From assembly GCA_017307505.1 (NCBI GenBank), contig JAFKEE010000026.1:124001-188000 (forward strand): a DNA stretch of 64,000 nucleotides, given 5' to 3'. Both the position numbers and the translations under genes were made by a program. Positions within the stretch are counted from its first letter, which is position 1; the number at the start of each line of letters is the position of its first letter. Origin of the DNA: Acidobacteriota bacterium. GTDB lineage: Bacteria; Acidobacteriota; Terriglobia; Bryobacterales; Bryobacteraceae. Below the pieces are notes generated by a model, which was not told the DNA's origin, did not search any database, and was given only the letters and a program-made list of their open reading frames with translations. Positions 8,323-16,474 of this stretch are shown here, one piece after another.

Positions 8323-9891
8323 CTACCGGTAGTTCTTCACCTTGGGCCAGATCTCGCTCAACGGTTTGCGAATGCCGCGGCACACCGTAATCGGCAGGTT
8401 CTCCTCTTCGGATTGCACCCAGTCCGCCGTGAAAACGGCGGCCCGTTCGCAGCGATCAAACAGGTGCATCGAGGCCCCGCAATCCCCGCCTACGCAGATC
8501 GTCACTTCGCCGCTGTAGCCGTGCGTGCCCCACAGGAAATACTGGTTGTGGCCGCTGATGACCCGCGGCAGCCCGTACGGCCTTCCCAGGAAATCAATCG
8601 CTGCAGCCTCGCCGTAGTTTTGCGCGGCAATGAGGGCCCGCTCCCGATCTGCTTCCGGCAGCGACTGGTACACCCGCGCGACCGTCGCAGCCAGTTCTGT
8701 CCACCCGTGCATCCCGGCCCAGTCGCTGGCCAGTTTGTCCTCCCGCCGCTTTTCGGTGGCGAGGGTCTTCCGCTCCACGCCCAGATGGTCAAACAGCCAC
8801 GAGGTGTAGGAGACCATCTGCGGCTCGGGCAGCACCGGCATCACCACCGGAGTCAGCAGCAGCCCCATCACGGCGATCCCCACAGTCAAAGCGAAGCGCA
8901 CCACCCTTCGCTCTCGCGTCCACCCCTCCAGCGCGACGGCTCCCGCCGCGAACAGGTACGCGTACACATCACCCGGATAGTAGTGCTTGGCATGCAGCGC
9001 AATCATCAGCGCCATCAGCAACACGAAGGCGTAGGCAAGAAAGCGCAGGTCCGGTCTGGAAAGGAGCCAGGCGAGGCCCGCCATCCAGACGAGGGCCAGC
9101 GCCATGCCGGTCAGCACCACCTGTTGCATCAGGAAGGTGAACGGGCCGACAATGGCATTCTTCCCATGCTCCGCATTGCGCAGCATCTCCAGTTGCGGAA
9201 ACCCGTAATGCGCCTGCCACAGGAAGCTCGGCAGCGCGATCACCGCGCAGGTCAGGCATCCGAATGCAAACCACCGCGTGAACAGCAGCTTCCGGGTTGG
9301 AGTCAGCAGGAGCCCTGCGAGAAGCGAGAACAGGAAGAAGACCACCGTGTACTTGCCATGGATCGCTACCCCTGCGGCAGCGCCTACGGCCAGCCACCCT
9401 CTGGGGTCGCCACCCTGCGCCACGCGAACCAGGTACAACACTGCAAGAGGCCAAAGCCAAAGGCCCACCATGTCCGGAGAGACTTTCATCCCGAAGGCCA
9501 TCAGGACCGGCGCGAAGAAGACAGCCAGCGCGGCCACAGCCTGCGAGAAGGCCGCTCCCCCGAACTCGGCGGCCAGCCGTGCAGCCACATACACGGCGCC
9601 AGCCGCGAAGAAGGCAGGCACGGCCCTCAGCAGCACCAGCGAAGGACCGAAAACCTGTGACGCCGCGGCCAGCAGCGGAGCCAGCGCCGGCTGGTCCACA
9701 TAGCCCCATTGCGGGTGTTGCCCGCAGACGATCAGGTACAGCTCATCCCGGAAGAAGCCGTAATGCGGATTGCCCGGCAGGTGCAGCAGGAAGGCTGCGA
9801 AGGCGGCAACTGCAGGAATGCCGCTTGCCGGGAAGCCGCCTGTCCACCAACTCAAACTCGAAGGTGTGTCAGACGATACTCTGTTGACCAC
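8323..9891 (-). CDS. GT39-like (ArnT/PMT) membrane glycosyltransferase
   Basis: A 522-residue protein with about eleven membrane segments. The first loop carries FRDELYLIVCGQHPQWGYVD, the acidic loop motif (D/E near the membrane) typical of GT-C fold, polyprenyl-phosphate-sugar-dependent transferases of the ArnT/PMT_2 type. The soluble C-terminal part (PYGLPRVISGHNQYFLWGTH) is shared with many acidobacterial homologues. Such enzymes transfer sugars from lipid-linked donors outside the inner membrane to lipid A, proteins or polymers. It probably starts at GTG 9891 and has no operon partner. Confidence 0.85.
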   Translation of the reverse strand: MVNRVSSDTPSSLSWWTGGFPASGIPAVAAFAAFLLHLPGNPHYGFFRDELYLIVCGQHPQWGYVDQPALAPLLAAASQVFGPSLVLLRAVPAFFAAGAVYVAARLAAEFGGAAFSQAVAALAVFFAPVLMAFGMKVSPDMVGLWLWPLAVLYLVRVAQGGDPRGWLAVGAAAGVAIHGKYTVVFFLFSLLAGLLLTPTRKLLFTRWFAFGCLTCAVIALPSFLWQAHYGFPQLEMLRNAEHGKNAIVGPFTFLMQQVVLTGMALALVWMAGLAWLLSRPDLRFLAYAFVLLMALMIALHAKHYYPGDVYAYLFAAGAVALEGWTRERRVVRFALTVGIAVMGLLLTPVVMPVLPEPQMVSYTSWLFDHLGVERKTLATEKRREDKLASDWAGMHGWTELAATVARVYQSLPEADRERALIAAQNYGEAAAIDFLGRPYGLPRVISGHNQYFLWGTHGYSGEVTICVGGDCGASMHLFDRCERAAVFTADWVQSEEENLPITVCRGIRKPLSEIWPKVKNYR

Positions 9892-9950
9892 CCTCTCAAC
9901 TTACTCGATGCACGGTTCAGGTGGTCGCCCGGGTTCCGGCTCCGCGGCGC

Positions 9951-10592
9951 TCACACACCTCGTCTGGGCCGCCGCACCGCCCGCACCTTGCCCGTCCCGC
10001 CGCCTCCGCAGAAGAACCGGTCCGCGCCATCTGACTCGAGCCCCGATACGCCCACGCCCGCCGGCATCGTCAGCCTCTCCATCACCTCGCCCGACTCCGG
10101 ATCCACGCGCCGCACATCGGCCTCGTCCCCCTCCCAGGTAGCGTGCCACAACTCGCCTTCCACCCACGTCACCCCGGTCACGAACCGGTTCGACTCGATC
10201 GTGCGCAGAATCGCCCCAGTCTCTGGATCCACCTGATGGATCTTCTTGCTCCTGTATTGCCCCACCCACAGCGTTCCCTCGGCCCAGGCCAGCCCCGAGT
10301 CGCTCCCGCCGCCAGGCGCAGGAATCGTCGCCAGCACTTCGCCCGTATCCGGATCGATCTTCTGGATCCGGTCTTCGGCAATCTGGAACAGGTGCTGCCC
10401 GTCGAAGGCCGTGCCCGCATGCGCCGCCACCTCGATGGAACGCACCAGCGCCCCGCTCGCCGGATCCACCGCATTCAGCTTGTCGTCCGAGGCAAACCAG
10501 ACCTTCGCCCCGTCGAACGTGACTCCGTTCACGCGCTCGGCGCCCGGAAAGGGGCCATATTCCCGCAGGATCTCGGCTGCTGATTCGTTCAT
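9951..10592 (-). CDS. Small beta-propeller protein (Vgb/glutamine-cyclotransferase-like)
   Basis: A 213-residue cytoplasmic protein with repeated blades of the form LxxVDPxTGxxLxxI: KLNAVDPASGALVRSIE, IQKIDPDTGEVLATI, IHQVDPETGAILRTIE, VRRVDPESGEVMERL. This pattern occurs in streptogramin-lyase (Vgb)-like and glutamine-cyclotransferase-like propellers. No signal peptide and no clear catalytic His/Glu set is visible, so activity is not assigned. It lies 9 bases downstream of the next minus-strand gene and could be co-transcribed with it. Confidence 0.7.
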   Translation of the reverse strand: MNESAAEILREYGPFPGAERVNGVTFDGAKVWFASDDKLNAVDPASGALVRSIEVAAHAGTAFDGQHLFQIAEDRIQKIDPDTGEVLATIPAPGGGSDSGLAWAEGTLWVGQYRSKKIHQVDPETGAILRTIESNRFVTGVTWVEGELWHATWEGDEADVRRVDPESGEVMERLTMPAGVGVSGLESDGADRFFCGGGGTGKVRAVRRPRRGV

Positions 10593-10601
10593 ATCTCCAC
10601 C

Positions 10602-11822
10602 TTAGTCAACCGGCAGCAGAGCGGGGAGTAACAAGATCGTCGTGAATCCAGCCACCGGTGGAGTCATCCAGCGGCACGCCCGGCCCTGGCCAAACGACTG
10701 CACTTTCCCCTCCGAGGCCAGCGAGTCCAGCGCCCGCTGCACCGTCCGCTGGCTCGTGCCGAGTGCCAAGGCCAGCGCGGAACTCGACCAGGCTTCTCCA
10801 TCCAACAGGAACGCGAGTGCGCCCGCATGCTCCTCTTCCACGGGCCGCGCCAAGACCACGATCTCCTGCGCACGGCTCGGCGCCAGCGCAAACCCCCGCT
10901 TCGTTGCGGTGATGGCCGCCAACGGGCGAAGCGCCCTGCGGAGCCGCCCAATCTCGACCCGCAGCCGCGCCCGATGGGATTCATCCGAGAGCCTCGCTCC
11001 AAACGCCCGCGCCAGCAGCACATCCCTCGCTACATCGCCCGGCCAGGCTTCGCCCAACGCCCGGGCGAGCGCGAACAGGACAGGACGCCGCGCTAGCGGC
11101 ACCGCCTTATTTCCTTCTCGCAGCATGAGCCGGCATGCATCGACAACCAGTGCCTCCGAGGTCAGCAGCGCTTCCACCTCTTCCAACAACAGGAGCCGTT
11201 CTTCACCGCTGGCGATCAGCCGCGCGGCCGGCGTCCGTAATGCCTGCGCCGCGCTCTCCACCTCCGCCGACAAAGCAGGAATCCGCGCCTGCCGCGCGGC
11301 CGCCTCCGCGCGGACAAGCGCAGCCCGTGCCGCCTCTGTCCGCAGCCGCCGCATCGCAATGCCCGCTACCACCAGTTCGTGTGTCGCTCGCAAAGACGGT
11401 GGAAACGGCGCCGGGTCCAGTTTGTCCAACACATGCTCCGCGTCCTTCAGATGCCCGATCAGCAGCAGCCGCCGGATCTCCAGATACCGCGCATACGCGG
11501 CATTCAGCCGGTCGTCGTGTGCTTCCAGCGTCGCCCGCGCCGCCTCCAGGGCCTTTGACGGCCAGCCCAGGTCGCGCGAGACCAGGGCAATTTCCGCCTC
11601 GGCCACCACACACCGGGCCCGGGCTACTGCCTCTCTCGGACCGAACGCCCGCGCGGCACTGCGCAGCAGCGTCTTCGCCCGGGCGAACTCGCCCAACTGC
11701 GCCATCGCGATCCCGCGCAAGGCCAGGGCCGGTGCGTCGTCACGCAGGGCAACGCGCTTCAACGCGCCAAGTGGATCGCCCGCTGCCAGTGCCCGCGCCG
11801 CGGCTGTGATCAATGAGTCCAT
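10602..11822 (-). CDS. Two-part HTH transcriptional regulator
   Basis: A 406-residue protein. Residues ~1-230 form an Ala/Arg-rich helical region (probable TPR-like or activation domain). A stretch reading RVEIGRLRRALRPLAAITAT, then KRGFALAPS, resembles the winged helix of OmpR/SARP regulators. A second C-terminal HTH follows (SSALALALGTSQRTVQRALD). The ATG at 11822 is chosen because the open frame upstream is not protein-like and runs into the intergenic space before the divergent DUF899 gene. The 107-base divergent spacing suggests control of that gene. I infer this from position only. Confidence 0.75.
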   Translation of the reverse strand: MDSLITAAARALAAGDPLGALKRVALRDDAPALALRGIAMAQLGEFARAKTLLRSAARAFGPREAVARARCVVAEAEIALVSRDLGWPSKALEAARATLEAHDDRLNAAYARYLEIRRLLLIGHLKDAEHVLDKLDPAPFPPSLRATHELVVAGIAMRRLRTEAARAALVRAEAAARQARIPALSAEVESAAQALRTPAARLIASGEERLLLLEEVEALLTSEALVVDACRLMLREGNKAVPLARRPVLFALARALGEAWPGDVARDVLLARAFGARLSDESHRARLRVEIGRLRRALRPLAAITATKRGFALAPSRAQEIVVLARPVEEEHAGALAFLLDGEAWSSSALALALGTSQRTVQRALDSLASEGKVQSFGQGRACRWMTPPVAGFTTILLLPALLPVD

Positions 11823-11929
11823 GGGAATCCCGTCACGCTTGTCACTCCCGCGATTTCCGCATCCGGGCCTAAGTTGGTCTTGCGAGCAGCAATGACTGAA
11901 TTCTACCGAACGAACAGGAGACAGAAACA

Positions 11930-12736
11930 ATGACCACACACAGAATCGGAACCCGCGAAGAGTGGCTGGCCGCACGGCTGCAACTGCTGAACGAAGAAAA
12001 GGAGCTGACCCGGCGCAGCGACGAAATTGCCCAGCGGCGGCAGGACCTGCCGTGGGTGCGTATCGACAAGGACTACCAGTTCGAGACGGAGCAGGGAACT
12101 GCCTCGCTGGCGGATCTCTTCCGCGGTCGCTCGCAACTGCTGGTCTATCACTTCATGTTCGGGCCCGACTTTCAGGCCGGCTGCCCGTCGTGCTCTTCCA
12201 TCGCGGACAGCTTCAACGGCATCACGGCTCACCTCGTGAACCACGATGTCATGTTCTGGGCCGTCTCCCGCGCGCCGCTGGCGAAACTGCTGGCCTACCG
12301 CCAGCGCATGGGCTGGAGCTTCCCCTGGGCGTCTTCCGTGGATACCGGCTTCAACTTCGACTACTCCGCCTCTTACACTCCGCAGCAGCAGAGCGAAGGG
12401 ATCGAGTACAACTACCGCCGGGAGAAGCCAATGAAGACGGCAGCCGGCCAACCAGGCGGAGCGGTTGCCCAATTCGCGGCCATGTGTGGAACCGATGCAC
12501 CGGTCTACACTCGGGAACGGCCCGGGGTGAGCTCTTTCGTACAGGAAGACGGAGCCATCTATCACTGCTACTCCAGCTATGCGCGTGGTGTCGACGCCCT
12601 CTGGGGCATGTACCAGTGGTTCGACCGCGCGCCCCGGGGCCGCAATGAGTCCGGAGTCTGGTGGCGCCGGCACGACGAGTACCCGCAGCTTCAGGAGTCG
12701 GCCGGCTGCTGCAGTCACGAGGCCGCGGCGCGATGA
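11930..12736 (+). CDS. DUF899 family thioredoxin-fold protein
   Basis: A 268-residue protein matching DUF899: an N-terminal helix (REEWLAARLQLLNEEKELTR), a thioredoxin-like core with CPSC at C85-C88 (FQAGCPSCSSIADSFNG), HLVNHDVMFWAVSRAPL, and YSSYARGVDALWGMYQWFDR near the end. The family is thought to be redox-active and cytoplasmic; its substrate is unknown. CAGGAGACA before the ATG acts as RBS. The stop overlaps the next start (ATGA), so the two are translationally coupled. A divergent regulator lies upstream. Confidence 0.88.
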   Translation: MTTHRIGTREEWLAARLQLLNEEKELTRRSDEIAQRRQDLPWVRIDKDYQFETEQGTASLADLFRGRSQLLVYHFMFGPDFQAGCPSCSSIADSFNGITAHLVNHDVMFWAVSRAPLAKLLAYRQRMGWSFPWASSVDTGFNFDYSASYTPQQQSEGIEYNYRREKPMKTAAGQPGGAVAQFAAMCGTDAPVYTRERPGVSSFVQEDGAIYHCYSSYARGVDALWGMYQWFDRAPRGRNESGVWWRRHDEYPQLQESAGCCSHEAAAR

Positions 12737-13056
12737 CTGCCCCGCGCTGCATCTGTGGGCCGGCCTCGCGCCGGCCCTCGAAAGCCGCGGCTTCGCTCCT
12801 CTCCGGGTTGCTTCTGCTGATCCTGCCGAAGTGCCCCATCTGCATCGCAGCCTGGCTGACTGTGGCCACCGGAATCGGCATCTCGGCTGCTGGTGTCACC
12901 TACCTGCGGGCCGGCCTCCTGCTCTTTTGGATTGCCGCGGTCAGCTCGCTCCTATGGCGCCGCCGTCTTCCTGCCCGCTGGAATCTGCTGCAGGACTTGC
13001 TCAATCTCGGCAAACTCATCTACCCAGATCGTCGCAACCCCCATCTCCTCAAGTAG
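12733..13056 (+). CDS. Small membrane protein with a CPIC motif
   Basis: A 107-residue protein with three hydrophobic segments. The motif LPKCPICIAAWLTVATGIG sits at the edge of one. Together with CIC near the N-terminus this suggests thiol or metal chemistry, comparable in size to MerC-like and other small C-x-x-C membrane proteins, though I cannot place it in one. It starts in the stop of the DUF899 gene. Its last ~105 bases overlap the 3' end of the convergent SIR2 gene, unusual for two real genes but compatible with tail-to-tail packing. Confidence 0.65.
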   Translation: MTAPRCICGPASRRPSKAAASLLSGLLLLILPKCPICIAAWLTVATGIGISAAGVTYLRAGLLLFWIAAVSSLLWRRRLPARWNLLQDLLNLGKLIYPDRRNPHLLK

Positions 13057-14013
13057 CGTTGTGTCGATGCGTTGAGCCTCGGCCAGCATCTGATTGATCG
13101 CGTGCTCCAATTGAGGCGCGTCCTTCATCATCTGGCCCCGATCACTCGGATCCAGTCCGGTCATCGCCCGCTCGTGAATCCGGTGAGCGGCCTCCTGCCG
13201 CTGCGCCCCGCTGAGCGTGAACCGCTTGCGAATCACAAAATGCCTGCTCTTCCGGCCGTCCGCGGTCGCGTCGAGCAGGCGCCGCAGGTTTGCATCCGAC
13301 ATTGAAAGCCCGATGAACAGCCCGGTTTTATTGCGCAGCAGGCTCAGCAGTTCCACCTGGGCCCAGTGGATCGACTGCAGCGCGAACCGGTGATAGTCGT
13401 CCTCAGTAAAGATCAGGTCGCTTGCTGGAGTCCGGCCGCCCCGCGGCAGGTATCCGTGGGCATGAATGATGCCCAGGCGCGACGCTTTCCGCCGCCGTTG
13501 CCCGAAGACGGGTTCGCAGGCAATCCCGCGAGCGGTCAGTTCGGTCTCCAGCAGATCGTCGAAGTTGAGCGAAACGACGGAGGGGATCGCTCGCCCGCCC
13601 GGCATTGCCTCACTGGCCGCAATCAGATCCGCGACCGCCGTCAGAGTGGTCGGTCCAGCCGGAGGAGCCGGCGGCATCTTTTCGTAGAGCTTCCGGTCCA
13701 CATACTCGTTGAAATACCGGCGCTGCCGCCTTCCCGTATTGGCCACGAACTTCGACTTCGCGAACCGCGATAGCGACTCCAGGCCGAAATCGAAGTTCTC
13801 CGTCATCCACACGGCGAGCGGCGTCTGATAGTTCTTCCAGAACTCGCCGAACGTCTGCCATGATTCGTCGATCAGGATCCTCATCACGAGGTCCGTCCAT
13901 TGCGGCAGACCGTAAGGGGCGGAGACGCCGGCACCCAGGTAAGGGACCAGCCGGCGTTCCTGCCAGGCTTTGCGCAACTCGCGCCGGTATGAATCGGGAA
14001 ACTGGATCGCCAT
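12952..14013 (-). CDS. Stand-alone SIR2-domain protein
   Basis: A 353-residue protein. The SIR2-like NAD-binding core is visible: GAGVS at 27-31 (Rossmann loop), N150-F-D152 in VVSLNFDDLL (the [TS]xN[YF]D-type motif), H184-A-H186-G in GIIHAHGYLP (catalytic His region), and GLSMSDANLRRLLD. These are features of the SIR2_2 branch, whose members often act as NAD-degrading effectors in anti-phage systems. No second effector or sensor domain is obvious, and no neighbour is a known defence gene. ATG 14013 is chosen over an in-frame TTG at 14067. It could also be a housekeeping NAD enzyme. Confidence 0.8.
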   Translation of the reverse strand: MAIQFPDSYRRELRKAWQERRLVPYLGAGVSAPYGLPQWTDLVMRILIDESWQTFGEFWKNYQTPLAVWMTENFDFGLESLSRFAKSKFVANTGRRQRRYFNEYVDRKLYEKMPPAPPAGPTTLTAVADLIAASEAMPGGRAIPSVVSLNFDDLLETELTARGIACEPVFGQRRRKASRLGIIHAHGYLPRGGRTPASDLIFTEDDYHRFALQSIHWAQVELLSLLRNKTGLFIGLSMSDANLRRLLDATADGRKSRHFVIRKRFTLSGAQRQEAAHRIHERAMTGLDPSDRGQMMKDAPQLEHAINQMLAEAQRIDTTLLEEMGVATIWVDEFAEIEQVLQQIPAGRKTAAP

Positions 14014-14129
14014 CGGTTCACCGCCTCGCCTGGTTCTGCCTTGAGGGCCCCGAATTGGAAACCTCAATGATACTCAGATCGCCGCACCCACTGGAGGGCT
14101 CGCGTTGTGCACACCGGGAGAGTCTATGA

Positions 14130-14168
14130 TTAGGTTTCCTTGACAATAGTTGAGTAGGAAACTAATAT
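14130..14168 (+). promoter_or_regulatory. Near-consensus promoter inside an inverted-repeat operator (MarR gene)
   Basis: TTGACA (14140-14145), a 17-base spacer and TAATAT (14163-14168) form an almost ideal sigma-70-type promoter. An inverted repeat, TTAGGTTTCCT (14130-14140) and AGGAAACTAA (14156-14165), brackets the spacer and touches both hexamers. It is a good candidate for the MarR protein's own operator. The GTG start at 14175 is 6 bases past the -10, so the message should be leaderless. Confidence 0.75.
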
Positions 14169-14174
14169 TGAACT

Positions 14175-14642
14175 GTGAAGGCAAAGGCCACTCCAGTCGT
14201 AAGCAGCCTGGAAAGCCACATCGGCTTCTGGCTCCGCTTCGTATCCAACCACGTGTCGCACGGTTTCGCCCGCAAGTTGGAGAACACCGGAGTCACCGTC
14301 GCGGAATGGGTCATCCTTCGTGAACTCTTTGATGCCGGCGAGACGGCCCCCAGCCGGTTGGCTGCTTCCAGCGGCTTGACTCGCGGAGCAGTGTCGAAGC
14401 TCATCGACAGGCTCCTGGCGAAGGGCCTCGTGAGCCGCAAGGAGGCTGGCGCTGACCGCCGGTTTCAGGAAGTGAATCTAACCGCCGCCGGGCGCGCGGT
14501 TGTCCCCAAACTGGCCGCGCTCGCAGACAGCAATGACGAGGAATTCTTCTCTCACCTTTCCTCGAAGGACAGGGAGATGCTTGTGGCGATCCTCCGGAAG
14601 CTTGTCGCCGCCAACCAACTGAAGAAGGTCCCTACCACCTGA
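14175..14642 (+). CDS. MarR family transcriptional regulator
   Basis: A 155-residue winged-helix protein: VAEWVILRELFDAGETAPSR, then LAASSGLTRGAVSKLIDRLL (recognition helix), and the wing KEAGADRRFQEVNLT with the typical D-R-R. MarR proteins bind as dimers to short palindromes, usually near their own promoter. The palindrome at 14130-14165 fits, so negative autoregulation is likely (inference). The GTG start is chosen because the -10 is only 6 bases upstream. The DUF1398 gene follows after 42 bases in the same direction. Confidence 0.88.
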   Translation: MKAKATPVVSSLESHIGFWLRFVSNHVSHGFARKLENTGVTVAEWVILRELFDAGETAPSRLAASSGLTRGAVSKLIDRLLAKGLVSRKEAGADRRFQEVNLTAAGRAVVPKLAALADSNDEEFFSHLSSKDREMLVAILRKLVAANQLKKVPTT

Positions 14643-14684
14643 GGAGATGCCCGTGACGGAGATTGTCAGCATGGGAGAAACAGC

Positions 14685-15107
14685 ATGAGCGCCGCGATCG
14701 AAACCCTGCAGGCCGCGCTCCAACGGGCCATGAAGGGCCGGCCCAAGGTCGGCGGCTTCCCTTATCTGGCGGAGACGCTTCGAAGGGCTGGGGTGAGGAT
14801 CAATCGCTGGGTCCTGCCTGCTTGCCAGAGCCTCTATCTCACCCGCTTCGGACCGGTGGTGATCCAGGGCACGCCCCTGGTCAGTGGACCCGCCGATGTG
14901 CCGGCGTTCGATCGCGAAGCCCTCATCCGGGCAATCCGCACGGACCAAGCCGGCGAGAGCACGTTTCCGGAGTTTCTGGCCTCTGCCTGGCGCGCTGGCG
15001 TTGTCCAGTATGACGTCGACTTCGAACTGCGGGTTGTCACCTACTATGGCGCCGGAGGTGAAGAGTATGTGGAGGCTTATCCGGCCGTCGCCGTGGCAGA
15101 AGAGTAG
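14685..15107 (+). CDS. DUF1398 family protein
   Basis: A 140-residue protein resembling the DUF1398/YbcV family. It shows LPACQSLYLTRFGPVVIQGT, then FDREALIRAIRTDQAGESTF, PEFLASAWRAGVVQYDVDFE and VTYYGAGGEEYVEAYP. The family is small and soluble, often found near regulators, with no proven role. GGGAGAAACAGC precedes the ATG. It is probably co-transcribed with the MarR gene and so may be the main gene that regulator controls. Confidence 0.8.
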   Translation: MSAAIETLQAALQRAMKGRPKVGGFPYLAETLRRAGVRINRWVLPACQSLYLTRFGPVVIQGTPLVSGPADVPAFDREALIRAIRTDQAGESTFPEFLASAWRAGVVQYDVDFELRVVTYYGAGGEEYVEAYPAVAVAEE

Positions 15108-15191
15108 AAGCACCGGCTTGATCCTGGCCGGCCTTCGCAATGCCCTCGCGGGGCTATGCGAAAGCCAGCCAAGGAATGACTTGCTACCCGG

Positions 15192-16052
15192 CTATGCCAG
15201 AGCCTTGCCGTACAGAGCCAGCAGGCGGCTCCACGCCTTTTCCGCCAGTTCCTGGTTGTACACTTTGGAATCTGGCGGACACCAGCCGTGCGCGGCGCCA
15301 TACACTTCGATCTCCGCCGGCAGGCCCGCCTTCTCGAAGGTCTCTTTCAGTACCGTCTTGTCGTTGGGCAGCCGCTTGTCGTCATTTTCCGCAATCGCTA
15401 TCAGGAACTGAGCCTTCGTCTTGGAGGCCTGCAGGTGCGGGCTGTTCGGAGCATCCGTCACCAGGCCGCCGCCGTGGAACGACGCCACCGCGCCGACTCG
15501 ACCGGGCACTGCTGCCGCGGTCCGGAACGCAATCGGGCCGCCCATGCAGTAGCCCTGCGTGCCTACCTTTTTCTTCTTGTCGACGGACTTCTGTTCGTCA
15601 AGCCACCCGATGAACGCCTTCGCGTCCGTCATGTGGGTCGTCTCGTTCAACGCCCGCGCCAGCGGCATCACATCCTGGATGTTGGTCGCCCCGCCGGCCT
15701 CCGATGTCGGAGCCTTCTTCATCCGGTAGAAGGGATTCACCACCAGCACCGAGTAGCCGGATTCCGCCAGCCGTTTGCCCATCTGCTTGAACGCCGGCCT
15801 TAGGCCGAAGATGTCAGGCCAGATGAGGACTGCTGCGGCCGAGCCGCTGGCCGGATGCACGAAGTAGCAGTCGGCCGAACCGTCCGGCGTCGTCACTGTT
15901 ACTTCGCTTTCACTCACGGTTACGGCATTGGCTACCTGCGGCAGCATCATCGTGAAGCCCGCGCCCAGCAGTGCCCCGAATTGCTTGCGAGTCACCAGCC
16001 CGCGAGCTTCATACTCCTGGCGGTCCTCTTCAAAGTGGTCCTGATCACACAT
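15192..16052 (-). CDS. Dienelactone hydrolase family protein, exported
   Basis: A 286-residue alpha/beta hydrolase with the DLH nucleophile elbow GYCMGG (Cys169), Asp in AENDDKRLP and His in AAHGWCPPD. The N-terminus VTRKQFGALLGAGFTMMLPQ, ending in ANA, looks like a Tat-type or weak Sec signal lacking the twin Arg (T-R-K-Q-F). ATG 16052 follows GGAGGGACT, a strong RBS. The natural substrate may not be dienelactone; the family covers many small ester and lactone substrates. It stands alone. Confidence 0.85.
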   Translation of the reverse strand: MCDQDHFEEDRQEYEARGLVTRKQFGALLGAGFTMMLPQVANAVTVSESEVTVTTPDGSADCYFVHPASGSAAAVLIWPDIFGLRPAFKQMGKRLAESGYSVLVVNPFYRMKKAPTSEAGGATNIQDVMPLARALNETTHMTDAKAFIGWLDEQKSVDKKKKVGTQGYCMGGPIAFRTAAAVPGRVGAVASFHGGGLVTDAPNSPHLQASKTKAQFLIAIAENDDKRLPNDKTVLKETFEKAGLPAEIEVYGAAHGWCPPDSKVYNQELAEKAWSRLLALYGKALA

Positions 16053-16401
16053 AGTCCCTCCTGATCGACGCCCAGTTCCGCGGGGTGTGCCCCCGCGCAT
16101 ATCGCGTCATTATACCCACGCTTTCCACAACTCAGCCAGCCCGACTCCTCGCCGGCTGGAATGAATCGGTTCGACGCAGCCCCTCCCTCCGCGGCTTCGT
16201 CGTTCCAATTCGGCTCTCTTCCGATTCCCGGGAATTGAGGCTTTGTGATGAGCCCCGATGGCGTCCCACCCCTGCAATCAGCCTGCGCCGCAGCTTCCTG
16301 CCGCCAGTGGACCCGCTTGCCGCAATGAATCCAATCAGGCAGTCCGAGCGCCAGAAAATCGTTTTCAAACCAGCTCCGATTCGCCACTCTCCGTGATAGT
16401 G
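16053..16401. other. Intergenic region with no recognised gene
   Basis: This stretch separates the minus-strand hydrolase from the plus-strand symporter operon. I see no domain-bearing frame, RNA motif or clear repeat in it. Confidence 0.5.
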
Positions 16402-16430
16402 TTGAAACTTCTCAGGCCAGGGCATATAAT
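16402..16430 (+). promoter_or_regulatory. Near-consensus promoter of the symporter operon
   Basis: TTGAAA at 16402-16407, a 17-base spacer and TATAAT at 16425-16430. Transcription would start near 16437, giving a leader of about 38 bases before the ATG at 16475. This also argues against an in-frame TTG at 16430 as the start. Confidence 0.75.
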
Positions 16431-16474
16431 TGCCCTTTGCAAACGCTTGCAGATTTCCGGGAGCGCCTTTCCGA

